Positions 9,729 to 18,476 are shown, counted from the first letter of the stretch. The stretch: 64,000 bases of DNA from CG1-02-35-72 sp045046885 (GCA_045046885.1 JASFYX010000011.1:48548-112547), one strand, 5' to 3'. Notes: generated by a model from the sequence alone, not told the origin. Numbers and translations: made by a program.

Positions 9729-10271
9729 TTACTTTAAATCTAAGTTGGCATCGATATTTACAATCTTAGCAATTTTTTTAGCAATTTTACTCTTAACTGC
9801 GATATTAAAATCGGCTATAGCCACACTAAATTTTGTTTTTAAATTTATAATACCACCAGCCTCTTTTTTAAGGCTTATTATTGTTTCTATTGGTTTTTTT
9901 ACACCATGAATATCTAGCGTACCTTTAACAGTATATTCTTTAGCATTTTCAGATAGGTCATCGAGATTAAAGGCTTCTATTTTTCCTGTAAATTTGGCCT
10001 TAGAATAAGTGTCAGATTCCATAAATTTTTCGTTAAAATGCTCTTCCATCAAAGATTTTTTAAATCTAAACCCTTTAATGAGTGCCAAAATAGCAATGCT
10101 ACCGTCGTCTTTTAAAATAGCACTTGTTGAAGTATTTTTGGCCGCTACAGGTTCGAAATTGGCCGTTGATGCTTCGAAAAGCAAAGTACCTGTTTTGGTT
10201 GTAAATCTTTGTTGTGCCTTACTTGTAAACACAAAAGTTATAAAGGCAAGTATTACTAATTTAAATTTCAT
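9729..10271 (-). CDS. YceI family lipocalin-like protein
   Basis: The 180-residue protein has a signal peptide ending SKA followed by Gln-Gln, so it is exported. The mature part has the YceI order of beta strands, with LKDDGSIAILALIKGF, MEEHFNEKFMESDTYSKAKFTGKI and the conserved VKGTLDIHGVKKPIE. YceI proteins bind isoprenoid-like lipids in a beta barrel in the periplasm and often lie near cytochrome genes. It is divergent from the OB-fold gene, with 142 bases between. Confidence 0.88.
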   Translation of the reverse strand: MKFKLVILAFITFVFTSKAQQRFTTKTGTLLFEASTANFEPVAAKNTSTSAILKDDGSIAILALIKGFRFKKSLMEEHFNEKFMESDTYSKAKFTGKIEAFNLDDLSENAKEYTVKGTLDIHGVKKPIETIISLKKEAGGIINLKTKFSVAIADFNIAVKSKIAKKIAKIVNIDANLDLK

Positions 10272-10413
10272 AATTTTAATGTATTAATTTAGCAATTAGA
10301 CCAATCATTAATTTTTTACTTACAGAATTTCATATTATTTACAAAATTTTAACACTTGCAAGGTATTACTCAATTTAACGACCTAAAGCATATTAAAATT
10401 CAAATCTATTATT

Positions 10414-10800
10414 ATGAAAAAGAAAATTATTTTAATTGTAGTAGTTCTTTTATTAATTGGGAGTTATGCAGGTTATAATTATGTTTTTAAGGGGCCTAGA
10501 GATGTTAAAAATGAATTGGCTGAACTAACAATAACAGCATTAAAGCTCAAAGCTGATTTTTCATCAGACCAAAACGCCGCCAATACAAAATATATTGGTA
10601 AAACCATTCTTGTTAATGGCAAAGTAACCGAAAAAAACAACGAGAGCATTACACTTAATAACGGTGTTATTTGTGTACTGTCTGCTACAGAAAAAAACAA
10701 TATAACAATAAATTCGGCCGTCAAAATAAAAGGCAAAGTTGATGGTTACGACGACTTATTTGAGCAGGTTAAACTAACTGAGAGTAGCCTTGTAAATTAA
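10414..10800 (+). CDS. membrane-anchored OB-fold (tRNA_anti-like) protein
   Basis: The 128-residue protein has one N-terminal hydrophobic helix (residues 4-23) with no clear cleavage site, so it is probably a membrane anchor. The rest resembles the tRNA_anti-like OB-fold family: residues 60-128 carry a GKTILVNGKVTEKN strand pair, an ICVLSATEKN segment and AVKIKGKVDGYDD. Such proteins are common in Bacteroidetes next to YceI and cytochrome genes, but their role is unknown. The last four bases overlap the convergent CxxCH lipoprotein gene. Confidence 0.7.
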   Translation: MKKKIILIVVVLLLIGSYAGYNYVFKGPRDVKNELAELTITALKLKADFSSDQNAANTKYIGKTILVNGKVTEKNNESITLNNGVICVLSATEKNNITINSAVKIKGKVDGYDDLFEQVKLTESSLVN

Positions 10801-11150
10801 TTTTCTAAAAAACCACCTTCAGCCCAATCCACAATAACATCAATTAATTGTTGCGGCATTTTACCTGTTTTAGGCATAACCGAAGGGTTTCCTGCCGGTA
10901 ATTGAATTCTGGTTAATAGCGCGCCATTTTGTGCTTTATCTTTTACTTCATTATAAATTTCAAGAGGGAATGGTCCAATTGGATTAGGACCGCTATTATG
11001 GCACACAATACAATTGTTATCGATTATGATTTTTACATTATCAAGATAAGTTACCTTATCAATATTTATTGCTTCCACTAAATCTGATTGGCCATCGCTA
11101 GCACAACCCAATATCAGAAAAAATAAAAAAACTCCTAAATATTTAATCAT
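10797..11150 (-). CDS. monohaem c-type cytochrome-like lipoprotein
   Basis: The 117-residue protein starts at the ATG at 11150 (MIKYLGVFLF). A TTG-initiated extension to 11159 is less likely. It has a lipobox ending FLILGC, so it is probably an outer-membrane or periplasmic lipoprotein. A CIVCH haem attachment motif lies at about residue 46 of the mature-type sequence, and a later PKTGKMP segment could give the distal Met. It is too short to be a typical class I cytochrome. Its partner is unknown. It shares four bases with the convergent OB-fold gene. Confidence 0.75.
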   Translation of the reverse strand: MIKYLGVFLFFLILGCASDGQSDLVEAINIDKVTYLDNVKIIIDNNCIVCHNSGPNPIGPFPLEIYNEVKDKAQNGALLTRIQLPAGNPSVMPKTGKMPQQLIDVIVDWAEGGFLEN

Positions 11151-11257
11151 AAACAACAAGATTTTAGGCCATAAATATAAAATTAAAAAACATAATTTAA
11201 TTTGTAAGGAACTTGTATATAACTTGACTATATTAGATAATTTAAACTAAAATAATC

Positions 11258-12004
11258 ATGAAAAAACACTACATTTTCACCTTCCTAATTATTGTATTTT
11301 TAACACTTTCATCAACCTTAAATGCGCAAGTTAGATTTACTAAAATAGACCCTTCTGCAAATACAGTAACTATATATAATTATGGAACTACTATGGTCAA
11401 CGTTTCTAATTATCAGTTATGCCATCTTTTTTCATATCAAAAATTATCGACTCTAAATATAGATTCGGGTTCATTAACACTTGTTGCTGGTGGTGACCTT
11501 TCTTTAAGTGGTTTTACAATAAATAATTCGGCTTCCGATTTGGGGTTATACATAGACAATAATTTTGCATCATCAACTTCAATGTTAGACTTTTTTCAGT
11601 GGGGTTCTAACGGAAACGGTAGAGAATCTGTAGCTGTTTCTAAAGGTATTTGGGCTACAGGAGACTTTAATAGTACTTCCGGCCCTTATTTTTACAATGG
11701 TAATGGTACACAAAATGGTATAACATTTTGGAGTAACACAGTTCTTAGCTTAGAAGATATAACTTTTTCAAATAATACTTTTGTATATCCCAATCCTGTA
11801 AAGGATATTTTAAATATTAAAAATAGTACGAGTCAACTTATAATAAGTGCCGAGTTGTTCGATATCTTAGGAAAACGCGTAAGTTTTAAAAATTATAAAT
11901 TAAATAACACATTAGATTTAAGCAACCTATCGCGTGGCATTTATTATATTCGCTTAGCTAGTGATAAAGGAGCCATAAGTTTTAAAAAAATAATAAAAAA
12001 TTAA
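11258..12004 (+). CDS. T9SS type A sorting domain protein with lamin-tail-like domain
   Basis: The 248-residue protein has a signal peptide ending LNA with Gln next. Residues 25-150 have a beta-sandwich pattern (VRFTKIDPSANTVTIYNYG, then VNVSNYQL and LTLVAGGDLSL) that resembles lamin-tail domains. The last 80 residues are a type A sorting domain: VYPNPVKDILNI, ELFDILGKRV, LSNLSRGIYYIRL, ending with basic residues. Such proteins are carried across the outer membrane by the type IX system and fixed at the surface. The DUF5777 gene follows after three bases. Confidence 0.82.
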   Translation: MKKHYIFTFLIIVFLTLSSTLNAQVRFTKIDPSANTVTIYNYGTTMVNVSNYQLCHLFSYQKLSTLNIDSGSLTLVAGGDLSLSGFTINNSASDLGLYIDNNFASSTSMLDFFQWGSNGNGRESVAVSKGIWATGDFNSTSGPYFYNGNGTQNGITFWSNTVLSLEDITFSNNTFVYPNPVKDILNIKNSTSQLIISAELFDILGKRVSFKNYKLNNTLDLSNLSRGIYYIRLASDKGAISFKKIIKN

Positions 12005-12007
12005 TTA

Positions 12008-12883
12008 TTGAAATATTTTAGACCAAAAATCAATTTTCAAAATATTTTAATTTTTCTGTTTTTAATAGCTTTTAAGGCCAATGCGCAAGACAATTTATTA
12101 GAGGAGCTCGATGCGCAAATAAAGCCAGACAATCTTGTAAATAATACTTTTGAAGCCTTAAAGATAGTTAATTTAGAATCGACTAAACTGGTTGGCAAAG
12201 GTGATTTATATTTTGTTATTGCACATCGTTTTGGATCTGTAAAAAACGGGTTGTCAGATTTATTTGGACTTGATGAATCAACAATTAGATTCAGTTTTTT
12301 TTATGGTTTTTCAGATGGTTTTAATTTAGGGATTTCGCGCAGCGAGTTTAGAAAAACCTATGAAATAAGTAGTAAATACAGGCTGACTCAACAACAAAAA
12401 GAGGGGGTTCCTTTTACCATTGTTGGTTTTAGCAGCTTAGGAATTAATACTGCTTTGAGTAAAAATAATTTTCCAAAATTAAAGTTTAAGCACCGTCTTA
12501 CTTATTTTAACGAACTCTTAATTTCAAGAAAAATAAATAAAATTCTTTCATTAGAAATAGCCCCAATATTTATAAAAGAAAACTTTGTTTTAAACGACTT
12601 ACAAGATAATAGTCAATTTGTTTTAGCAGTTGGTGGAAGTCATAAGCTAAACAAAAGCCTTTCATTAAATATTGATTATGCCCACAACTTTAGCCGCGTT
12701 TCTCATTCTGATTTTAGAGACCCTTTATCGTTAGGCCTAGACATTCAGGTAGGGGGTCATGTTTTTCAATTAGTTTTTAGCAATGCACAACCTTTAACAG
12801 ATGCTAATTACATAACCAACGCCACAGGTAATTGGAATAAAATGGACATCTTTTTTGGTTTTAATCTTTTACGTGTTTTCTAG
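12008..12883 (+). CDS. DUF5777 family beta-barrel protein, non-ATG start
   Basis: The 291-residue protein has an N-terminal signal (IFLFLIAFKANA, then Gln) and alternating strands of a beta barrel. It matches DUF5777-type proteins, seen in LVGKGDLYFVIAHRFG, the NGLSDLFGLDESTIRFSF segment and a C-terminal aromatic residue (LLRVF). The frame has no ATG before the last few residues. The only usable start I see is TTG at 12008, with ATT at 12005 as the alternative. It is in the same frame as the T9SS gene before it, separated by its TAA and one codon, which suggests re-initiation. It probably sits in the outer membrane. Confidence 0.75.
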   Translation: MKYFRPKINFQNILIFLFLIAFKANAQDNLLEELDAQIKPDNLVNNTFEALKIVNLESTKLVGKGDLYFVIAHRFGSVKNGLSDLFGLDESTIRFSFFYGFSDGFNLGISRSEFRKTYEISSKYRLTQQQKEGVPFTIVGFSSLGINTALSKNNFPKLKFKHRLTYFNELLISRKINKILSLEIAPIFIKENFVLNDLQDNSQFVLAVGGSHKLNKSLSLNIDYAHNFSRVSHSDFRDPLSLGLDIQVGGHVFQLVFSNAQPLTDANYITNATGNWNKMDIFFGFNLLRVF

Positions 12884-12951
12884 GTTTTTTATTTTTTGCT
12901 TATATTTATCAAAAATTAAAAACTTTATTAATACTACTAAAATTAAAAACT

Positions 12952-13752
12952 ATGAAAAAAAAATTACATTTTTACTTAATTTTACTTTTTGCACCTTTTA
13001 CAGCACTTATTTTAATCTCTAATAGTGGTGGTGCAAATGCGGGATTTACTGGCTCTCCTAGTGATGTTAACAATTGTAAAGTTTGCCATGTTGGCGCAGA
13101 CACAAACACAACGTATGGTGTAAGTGTAAATGTAAACACAAATATACCTGCTGGAGGATATGCATTAGGACAAACCTATACAATAACAGTTACGCAAACT
13201 TTTTCTGGCGCTGCAACAAAACATGGTTTTGAAATTACTGCAGAAAATGGCGTTGGATCTAATGTAGGTACTTTTGTTATTACCGACGCCACTAATACGC
13301 AATTTAAAGGTGTGTCTAATGAATATGTTACGCATACAGCTTCTGGTAATGCTTTGACTTCCTGGACTTTTGACTGGACAGCACCATCGTTTGATGTGGG
13401 AACACCAATTACTTTTTATGTGGCAACTATTGCAGGAACTGGAGGTGCTTCTGGGTCTGAAATGGCTTTAAAATCAAAACTTATTGGGGGTGTTTTGGGT
13501 ATAAATGACGCCCAATTACTCAATTTTACAATGTATCCAAATCCTAGTGATGATATAGTTTCTTTTCAGTTACCATCTAATACTAATAAAGCACAAGTAA
13601 CAGTTTTTGACTATTTAGGAAAATCTTTATTAGAACAAAATATAAGTCCTTCAAATAAAAATATAGATATTTCTAAGTTAAGTTCTGGTATCTATTTTGT
13701 AAGAATTCAAACAAACTCTAAAGTAGGCACAAAAAAACTTATTGTGAGATAA
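12952..13752 (+). CDS. T9SS-exported single-CxxCH protein, paralogue 1 (choice-of-anchor V / Reeler-like)
   Basis: The 266-residue protein has a signal peptide, a GFTGSPSD motif, then a CKVCH haem c motif at about residues 43-47. A beta-sandwich follows, with GGYALGQTYTITVTQT, KHGFEITAE, and the conserved SWTFDWTAP. The C terminus is a type A T9SS sorting domain (MYPNPSDD, FDYLGKSL, LSSGIYFVRI, KKLIVR). It is the first of three tandem paralogues. Haem attachment would need CcsBA, encoded 7 kb away. No function is known for the family. A secreted electron or ligand-binding role is an inference. Confidence 0.85.
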   Translation: MKKKLHFYLILLFAPFTALILISNSGGANAGFTGSPSDVNNCKVCHVGADTNTTYGVSVNVNTNIPAGGYALGQTYTITVTQTFSGAATKHGFEITAENGVGSNVGTFVITDATNTQFKGVSNEYVTHTASGNALTSWTFDWTAPSFDVGTPITFYVATIAGTGGASGSEMALKSKLIGGVLGINDAQLLNFTMYPNPSDDIVSFQLPSNTNKAQVTVFDYLGKSLLEQNISPSNKNIDISKLSSGIYFVRIQTNSKVGTKKLIVR

Positions 13753-13772
13753 TTTTTACATTTTTAAACTTG

Positions 13773-13801
13773 AAAAAGCTCTAGAAATCTAGGGCTTTTT
13801 T
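13773..13801 (+). terminator. intrinsic terminator after paralogue 1
   Basis: AAAAAGCTCTAG pairs with CTAGGGCTTTTT across a four-base loop, with one T:G pair and a following T tract. It ends the paralogue 1 transcript, so the three paralogues are probably transcribed separately. Confidence 0.8.
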
Positions 13802-13819
13802 TATACCTAAAAATACCTA

Positions 13820-13836
13820 TTTTTACTAATGTACAG
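13820..13836 (+). promoter_or_regulatory. 17-base element shared with the paralogue 3 upstream region (copy 1)
   Basis: TTTTTACTAATGTACAG occurs here, 67 bases before the paralogue 2 start codon, and again at 14927-14943, 70 bases before the paralogue 3 start codon. The surrounding bases differ. It is not present upstream of paralogue 1. Its position suits a promoter element or operator. Confidence 0.5.
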
Positions 13837-13903
13837 GTTTTTTTATGAACGTAAATTTATAGCGTGTTAGAAACAATTTATTAACCTCTTCAATTCTAAA
13901 ACT

Positions 13904-14722
13904 ATGAAAAAAAAAATACATATTCAGCCAATTTTATTTATTTTACCCATTCTCGCTATTTTTATTTCATCTTTTTATGATGGTGCCCCTGCTGCCGTAA
14001 CAGGTTCACCTGGTGACGGTGGTGATTGTACAGCCTGTCATACCAGTGCTGCCACTTATAACGCCTATAATATGTCTGTTGCTATTACATCTGATATACC
14101 AGCAAGCGGTTACGCTTTAAACCATAAATATACTATTACTGTAACACAAACAGCTACAGGCGCAACAGAACATGGCTTTCAAATTACGGCTGAGATGACC
14201 AATACTAGTAAAATAGGAGATTTTAGTTTACTTGAAACTGTAAATACAAAAATTCAAAATTTATCAGGAAATATTGCCAAACATGTTACAAATACAGCTC
14301 CTGGTGGCGATGTAAAAACTTGGTCTTTTTATTGGACAGCTCCTGCGTTTGACGTAGGTGCAATAACTTTTTATGTTGCCAGTATTGCTGGAAATAAAGT
14401 AGGCGGTGGACATACAACACAGGATACCGAGTTTGCCACAGCTACTTTAACTATAGACAATGTTTTGGGTATAAATGACGCAGAACTTTTAAATTTTAGT
14501 ATGTACCCAAACCCTAGTGACAGCAAGGTTACTTTACAGTTGCCTTCTGGTATTAATAATGCACAGGTACAAGTTTTTAATTATTTAGGTAAAACTTTAA
14601 TTCAAAGAAATCTCACTAGTACCAATAATTCTTTAAATGTTTCTAATTTAACATCTGGCATCTACTTTGTAAGAATACAATCTGACACTAAAGTAGGTAC
14701 AAAAAAACTTATTGTGAGATAA
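13904..14722 (+). CDS. T9SS-exported single-CxxCH protein, paralogue 2
   Basis: The 272-residue protein has the same plan as its neighbours: signal peptide, AAVTGSPGDGGD, CTACH haem motif at about residues 43-47, a beta-sandwich with GYALNHKYTITVTQT, EHGFQITAE, KHVTNTAPGG and WSFYWTAP, then a type A sorting domain ending KKLIVR. The HGF histidine of paralogue 1 is kept. A GGGHTTQDTEF insert near residue 165 is specific to this copy. The last 90 residues are much more alike among the three copies than the haem domains. Confidence 0.85.
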   Translation: MKKKIHIQPILFILPILAIFISSFYDGAPAAVTGSPGDGGDCTACHTSAATYNAYNMSVAITSDIPASGYALNHKYTITVTQTATGATEHGFQITAEMTNTSKIGDFSLLETVNTKIQNLSGNIAKHVTNTAPGGDVKTWSFYWTAPAFDVGAITFYVASIAGNKVGGGHTTQDTEFATATLTIDNVLGINDAELLNFSMYPNPSDSKVTLQLPSGINNAQVQVFNYLGKTLIQRNLTSTNNSLNVSNLTSGIYFVRIQSDTKVGTKKLIVR

Positions 14723-14744
14723 TTTTTTCTCGGTTATGAATTTT

Positions 14745-14772
14745 AAAAGCTCTGGTCCTCTAGAGCTTTTTT
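14745..14772 (+). terminator. intrinsic terminator after paralogue 2
   Basis: AAAAGCTCTGG pairs with CTAGAGCTTTT over a TCCT loop, and a run of T follows. It is related in sequence to the terminator after paralogue 1, as expected from a tandem duplication that included the 3' flank. Confidence 0.8.
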
Positions 14773-14926
14773 TATATTCTAAATATCTGTATAATAATAT
14801 TTTATCTATTTAATTATATTTTAAAATAAGTGTTAAAATAATTATTTATAATTTTGTATTTATCAACTTTAATAATGTTTTAGCAATTATTTAGTATTTT
14901 TATTGAAATAAAATAAAAACTACTGT

Positions 14927-14951
14927 TTTTTACTAATGTACAGTAATTTTG
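14927..14951 (+). promoter_or_regulatory. shared 17-base element (copy 2) abutting a TAATTTTG -7 box
   Basis: The second copy of TTTTTACTAATGTACAG covers 14927-14943. It is followed directly by TAATTTTG at 14944-14951, which fits the Bacteroidetes -7 consensus TAnnTTTG. Transcription would start near 14958. A second TAATTTTG lies at 14849-14856. The leader also has an ATATTGT/ACAATAT hairpin at 14971-14989. Confidence 0.5.
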
Positions 14952-15013
14952 GCCTTTCTAACTTTACCCAATATTGTTTAAGACAATATAATACTAACTA
15001 AAAAACAAAAATT

Positions 15014-15850
15014 ATGAAAAAACATGCCCTCTATTATTCGTTTTTAATAGCCATACCATTTATGGCTTATATACTTTTTTCATTTAGTGGTGGTGCACCA
15101 ACACAAGGTGTTACAGGTTCTCCTGGCGATGAAGCCAATGCAGCAAGTGTAGCAGGTCTTACTGTTGGAGACTGTTTAGCCTGTCATGACGGGTTAGGTA
15201 ACTTTAATACCTCTGTAAGCATTACAACTAATATTCCAAGTGGTGGCTATGCCTTAAGCACTAAATACCAAATTACCGTAACCATAACTTCAACTGGAGC
15301 TCCTGACAGTGGTTTTCAGATAACAGCAGAAAATGCTGCAACCTCTAAGGTTGGTGTTTTTTCTGTACTAGATAATAATCCTGCTACTGCATTAATGTTA
15401 CCTGATGCATCTGGTCATTTTATAACCCAAACCTTTTTAGGACACGAAGGTGTAGATTCTTGGACTTTTGATTGGACAGCCCCTTCCGTAAATGTTGGAG
15501 CAATTACTTTTTACGTAGCTAGTGTAACAGGTAATGGTGGATCTGTAACAAATACAGAAGTTGTATTTAATACTAAAACTATTGGAGGCGTGTTAGCTGT
15601 AAATAATGCGCGTTTGCTTCAATTCTCTATGTATCCAAACCCAAGTGATAATTATGTGACCTTACAATTACCTTCTGGCACAAATAAAGCAAACGTTAAA
15701 ATTTTTGATTACTTAGGTAAAACTTTAATTCAAAAAAATCTTAACAGTTCTAATAATAATTTAGATGTTTCTAATTTAAGTGCTGGTATTTATTTTGTAA
15801 GAATTCAAACAGATTCTAAGGTAGGCACTAAGAAATTAGTAGTGCGGTAA
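15014..15850 (+). CDS. T9SS-exported single-CxxCH protein, paralogue 3
   Basis: The 278-residue protein has a signal peptide, GVTGSPGDEAN, a longer linker, and a CLACH motif at about residues 56-60. The fold signatures GGYALSTKYQITVT and SWTFDWTAP are kept. The His found before GF in the two sister proteins is replaced (DSGFQITAE), so if that His is a haem or metal ligand, this copy differs. It ends with a T9SS type A sorting domain (MYPNPSDN, FDYLGKTL, LSAGIYFVRI, KKLVVR). It is convergent with the beta-helix lipoprotein, one base away. Confidence 0.85.
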   Translation: MKKHALYYSFLIAIPFMAYILFSFSGGAPTQGVTGSPGDEANAASVAGLTVGDCLACHDGLGNFNTSVSITTNIPSGGYALSTKYQITVTITSTGAPDSGFQITAENAATSKVGVFSVLDNNPATALMLPDASGHFITQTFLGHEGVDSWTFDWTAPSVNVGAITFYVASVTGNGGSVTNTEVVFNTKTIGGVLAVNNARLLQFSMYPNPSDNYVTLQLPSGTNKANVKIFDYLGKTLIQKNLNSSNNNLDVSNLSAGIYFVRIQTDSKVGTKKLVVR

Positions 15851-15851
15851 T

Positions 15852-17387
15852 TTAAAAATCTTCTGAATGTTGGTAGGCTCCAATATCGGGATTCACACTT
15901 CTACTAATGCCTAGAATATCAAAAGGTACATTTATAGCAGATGATAAATCAGCTTTATTTATAGCTTCAGATTCTTTACCTATTTGTAATTTATTGAGGT
16001 CTGTATCTTCATATTGCGCCAGTGCATTAAAAATATTTGAGGTATATATTGTTGTATTTTCAAAATCAAATAAAGCGTCATCTACAAACGTTTTATTGAC
16101 ATCGTTAAACTTTATCAGATTATTTTTAAATTGATACTCAAAAACACCGCCTTCTTTTTTATCTAAAATCATTTCAATATTCTGATTTCCATCAATAATA
16201 CAGTTGGTAAAATTAGCTTCATTAAGATTGCGAATGATAAAATTTTCTACGCCGGCATCATCCGTAAAGCTCACAAAATTATTGATAAGTAAAGTAGGAA
16301 ATTGTCTAAAACCTGTACTAAAATAATTAGCAAAAGTAGCATGAACAAAATTATAAGTCCCTCCTATTGTACAAGCCAAAGACGATTGTCCATTATTAGC
16401 AATAACCAAATTTTCACCATAAATATTTGTCTCGCGTCCTAAAATACCAAAATTAGAAGTATTGTAAATTTCTGTGTTTTTTAGACTTAAAGTCGGTGTT
16501 GTATTTGATCCAATGGAATCGGATAAAATGCCAATAATACTATTTTTAATAAGGGCATTATTTATGCTATTGTTTTTACTGCCAGCGCGCAACCATATAG
16601 TGCCCCATTGCCCTGATGTATTTTCGAATTGAGGCTCAAGTCTATCTCCTTGAAAAACGACTTTATCAGATAAAGTGCCATTCACTTCTAAAGTGGCACC
16701 ATCGCTAACTATTATCCCAGAATTTTCATGAAAATGTAATTGGGTTCCTGCTTCTATCGTTAATTTAGCATTTTCTGGTACGCCCAAATAACCATAAACT
16801 ACATAAGGTTTGTCGTTGGTAAAAGTAGTATTACCACTTAGCAAAAACCCTACAATTTCTATTGGATCGCCATTAGCATCTATACCTAATTTAATGGTTT
16901 CTTTGATACCATCAGCATCCCGTGAGGGGAATAAAAAATGGGCATCTTGAACCAAAGTAACCAATGCAACTTTTTGTTGTTTAGCACCTGTGTCGAATAA
17001 TATTTTATCTGTATAAAGCGGATTTGTTACTGCGTTAAAATCTATAGTAGCTTCTAGAAATACAAAAATACTATCGTGGGCCAAAATATCTATATTATCA
17101 AAATTCTTACCGGGCTGTCCATCAACATTGAGACGATAAAAAGAACTCAGGCCATTTTCTAGGCTAATATTAGGTATTGTAATAGCGTCATTACCTCTGT
17201 TATACACTTTAAAATGACGTGTACTCGAACTTGTATTGGTAAAAACGGTATCTAAAAAAATAGTGTCTTTAGAAAAACTGAGACTTCCCGAACTTAAAAC
17301 TGTTGTAAAATCTTTTCTACACGATGTGTAAAACACAAGGCCAATTAAACTGATATAAAATAAAGATTTACGAATGAGCTTATGCAT
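15852..17387 (-). CDS. lipoprotein with right-handed beta-helix repeats
   Basis: The 511-residue protein has a lipoprotein signal with a lipobox at FYTSC (Cys23). Residues 35-150 form an Ig-like module (TIFLDTVFTNTSSSTRHFKVYNRG). The rest has repeated short strands with many Asn, as in parallel beta-helix proteins (for example NNALIKNSIIGILSD, LKNTEIYNTSNFGILG, NFTNCIIDGNQN). A C-terminal NPDIGAYQH is typical of choice-of-anchor Q proteins. It probably sits on the outer membrane. No enzyme activity can be assigned. It is probably co-transcribed with the cyclotransferase upstream, 26 bases away. Confidence 0.75.
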   Translation of the reverse strand: MHKLIRKSLFYISLIGLVFYTSCRKDFTTVLSSGSLSFSKDTIFLDTVFTNTSSSTRHFKVYNRGNDAITIPNISLENGLSSFYRLNVDGQPGKNFDNIDILAHDSIFVFLEATIDFNAVTNPLYTDKILFDTGAKQQKVALVTLVQDAHFLFPSRDADGIKETIKLGIDANGDPIEIVGFLLSGNTTFTNDKPYVVYGYLGVPENAKLTIEAGTQLHFHENSGIIVSDGATLEVNGTLSDKVVFQGDRLEPQFENTSGQWGTIWLRAGSKNNSINNALIKNSIIGILSDSIGSNTTPTLSLKNTEIYNTSNFGILGRETNIYGENLVIANNGQSSLACTIGGTYNFVHATFANYFSTGFRQFPTLLINNFVSFTDDAGVENFIIRNLNEANFTNCIIDGNQNIEMILDKKEGGVFEYQFKNNLIKFNDVNKTFVDDALFDFENTTIYTSNIFNALAQYEDTDLNKLQIGKESEAINKADLSSAINVPFDILGISRSVNPDIGAYQHSEDF

Positions 17388-17413
17388 AAAAAAGATTCTG
17401 ATACACTTTAACG

Positions 17414-18439
17414 TTAGGGTTTTACAAATATTTTAATTTCGAATAATTTATCCCAATTTTTACCTGTTACAAATAAACGATCTGTTTTAGCATCGTAGGC
17501 TATGCCATTTAAAACAGCATCTTCGCTACTTTTTGTCACTTTTTTATCGAGTCCTTTTAAATCTATTATTCCTTCAATAGTACCATTTATTGGATTAATA
17601 ATTAGAATGGTATTTTTTTGCCATACATTGGCATATATTTTCCCTTTAATAAACTCTAGTTCATTAATCTCTTCTGCTTTTCTGGTATTAGTATAGGCTT
17701 CTATAAAATGGGTTTCTTTTAAAGTCTCTGGATCTAAAAACCAAAGACGTTCTGTGCCATCAGATTTGATTAAACTTTCTTTGTTATGAGTCAAGCCCCA
17801 CCCTTCTTTACTACTGCTATAATTAAATGTTTTATCTAAAGTAAAATCGTTCAAATTATAAACAAAACCAATGTTTTTTTGCCAAGTTAGAAAATAGGCT
17901 TTATCATTAAAAATAGTTAAACCTTCGCCAAAATACTTTTTATCAATAGCTATTTTTTGTACAACTTTTCCTGTTTTCAATACAACTTTTCTAAGGCTAG
18001 ATGTGCCGTGTTGTCCAGTAGTTTCGTAAATAAACCCGTTATGATATTCTAAACCTTGTGTAAATGCCCCAGCGTCATGCGGATATTCGTTTATTATTTT
18101 ATAAGTATAGATTTTTGGTGGTTTAGAAGCTAAAAAATAAATTGTATTGGTTAAAGCTTTTTGTTTTTCTTGAAAATAAACAACAGCTTTTACCGCATGT
18201 TTACCTAATTTATGAGTAGAAATAGCAACAGCATTATTAATTTTAATACCATCGAGAAAATAATGAATAGAATCAAAAGGCCTATTGTTTTTTTCTTCGA
18301 CTTTTAATTGTAAAGACTTGTCTATTTTTATCTTTTTGGGTGAAATAAGTTTAAATTTATATTTATCGCCACAAGCAAAAAGCATAAAAAAGCTTATTGT
18401 TAAAAACAAAAAACGTGTTATTTTGATATATTTCATCAT
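17414..18439 (-). CDS. glutaminyl-peptide cyclotransferase, beta-propeller type, lipoprotein
   Basis: The 341-residue protein has a lipobox at MLFAC (Cys23). The plant/bacterial glutaminyl cyclase family (Glu_cyclase_2) is recognised by PHDAGAFTQGLEY at about residue 121, YETTGQHGTSSLRKV, and the later EGWGLTHNKESLIKSDGTERLW and LNGIAYD segments. It converts N-terminal Gln to pyroglutamate. Bacteroidetes signal peptidase I substrates often expose Gln, and several exported proteins in this window do, so such an enzyme has local substrates. It acts in the envelope, outside the inner membrane. Confidence 0.88.
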   Translation of the reverse strand: MMKYIKITRFLFLTISFFMLFACGDKYKFKLISPKKIKIDKSLQLKVEEKNNRPFDSIHYFLDGIKINNAVAISTHKLGKHAVKAVVYFQEKQKALTNTIYFLASKPPKIYTYKIINEYPHDAGAFTQGLEYHNGFIYETTGQHGTSSLRKVVLKTGKVVQKIAIDKKYFGEGLTIFNDKAYFLTWQKNIGFVYNLNDFTLDKTFNYSSSKEGWGLTHNKESLIKSDGTERLWFLDPETLKETHFIEAYTNTRKAEEINELEFIKGKIYANVWQKNTILIINPINGTIEGIIDLKGLDKKVTKSSEDAVLNGIAYDAKTDRLFVTGKNWDKLFEIKIFVKP

Positions 18440-18476
18440 ATTAAAACTATTAAATGCAAATTAAGCATTTTAATTG

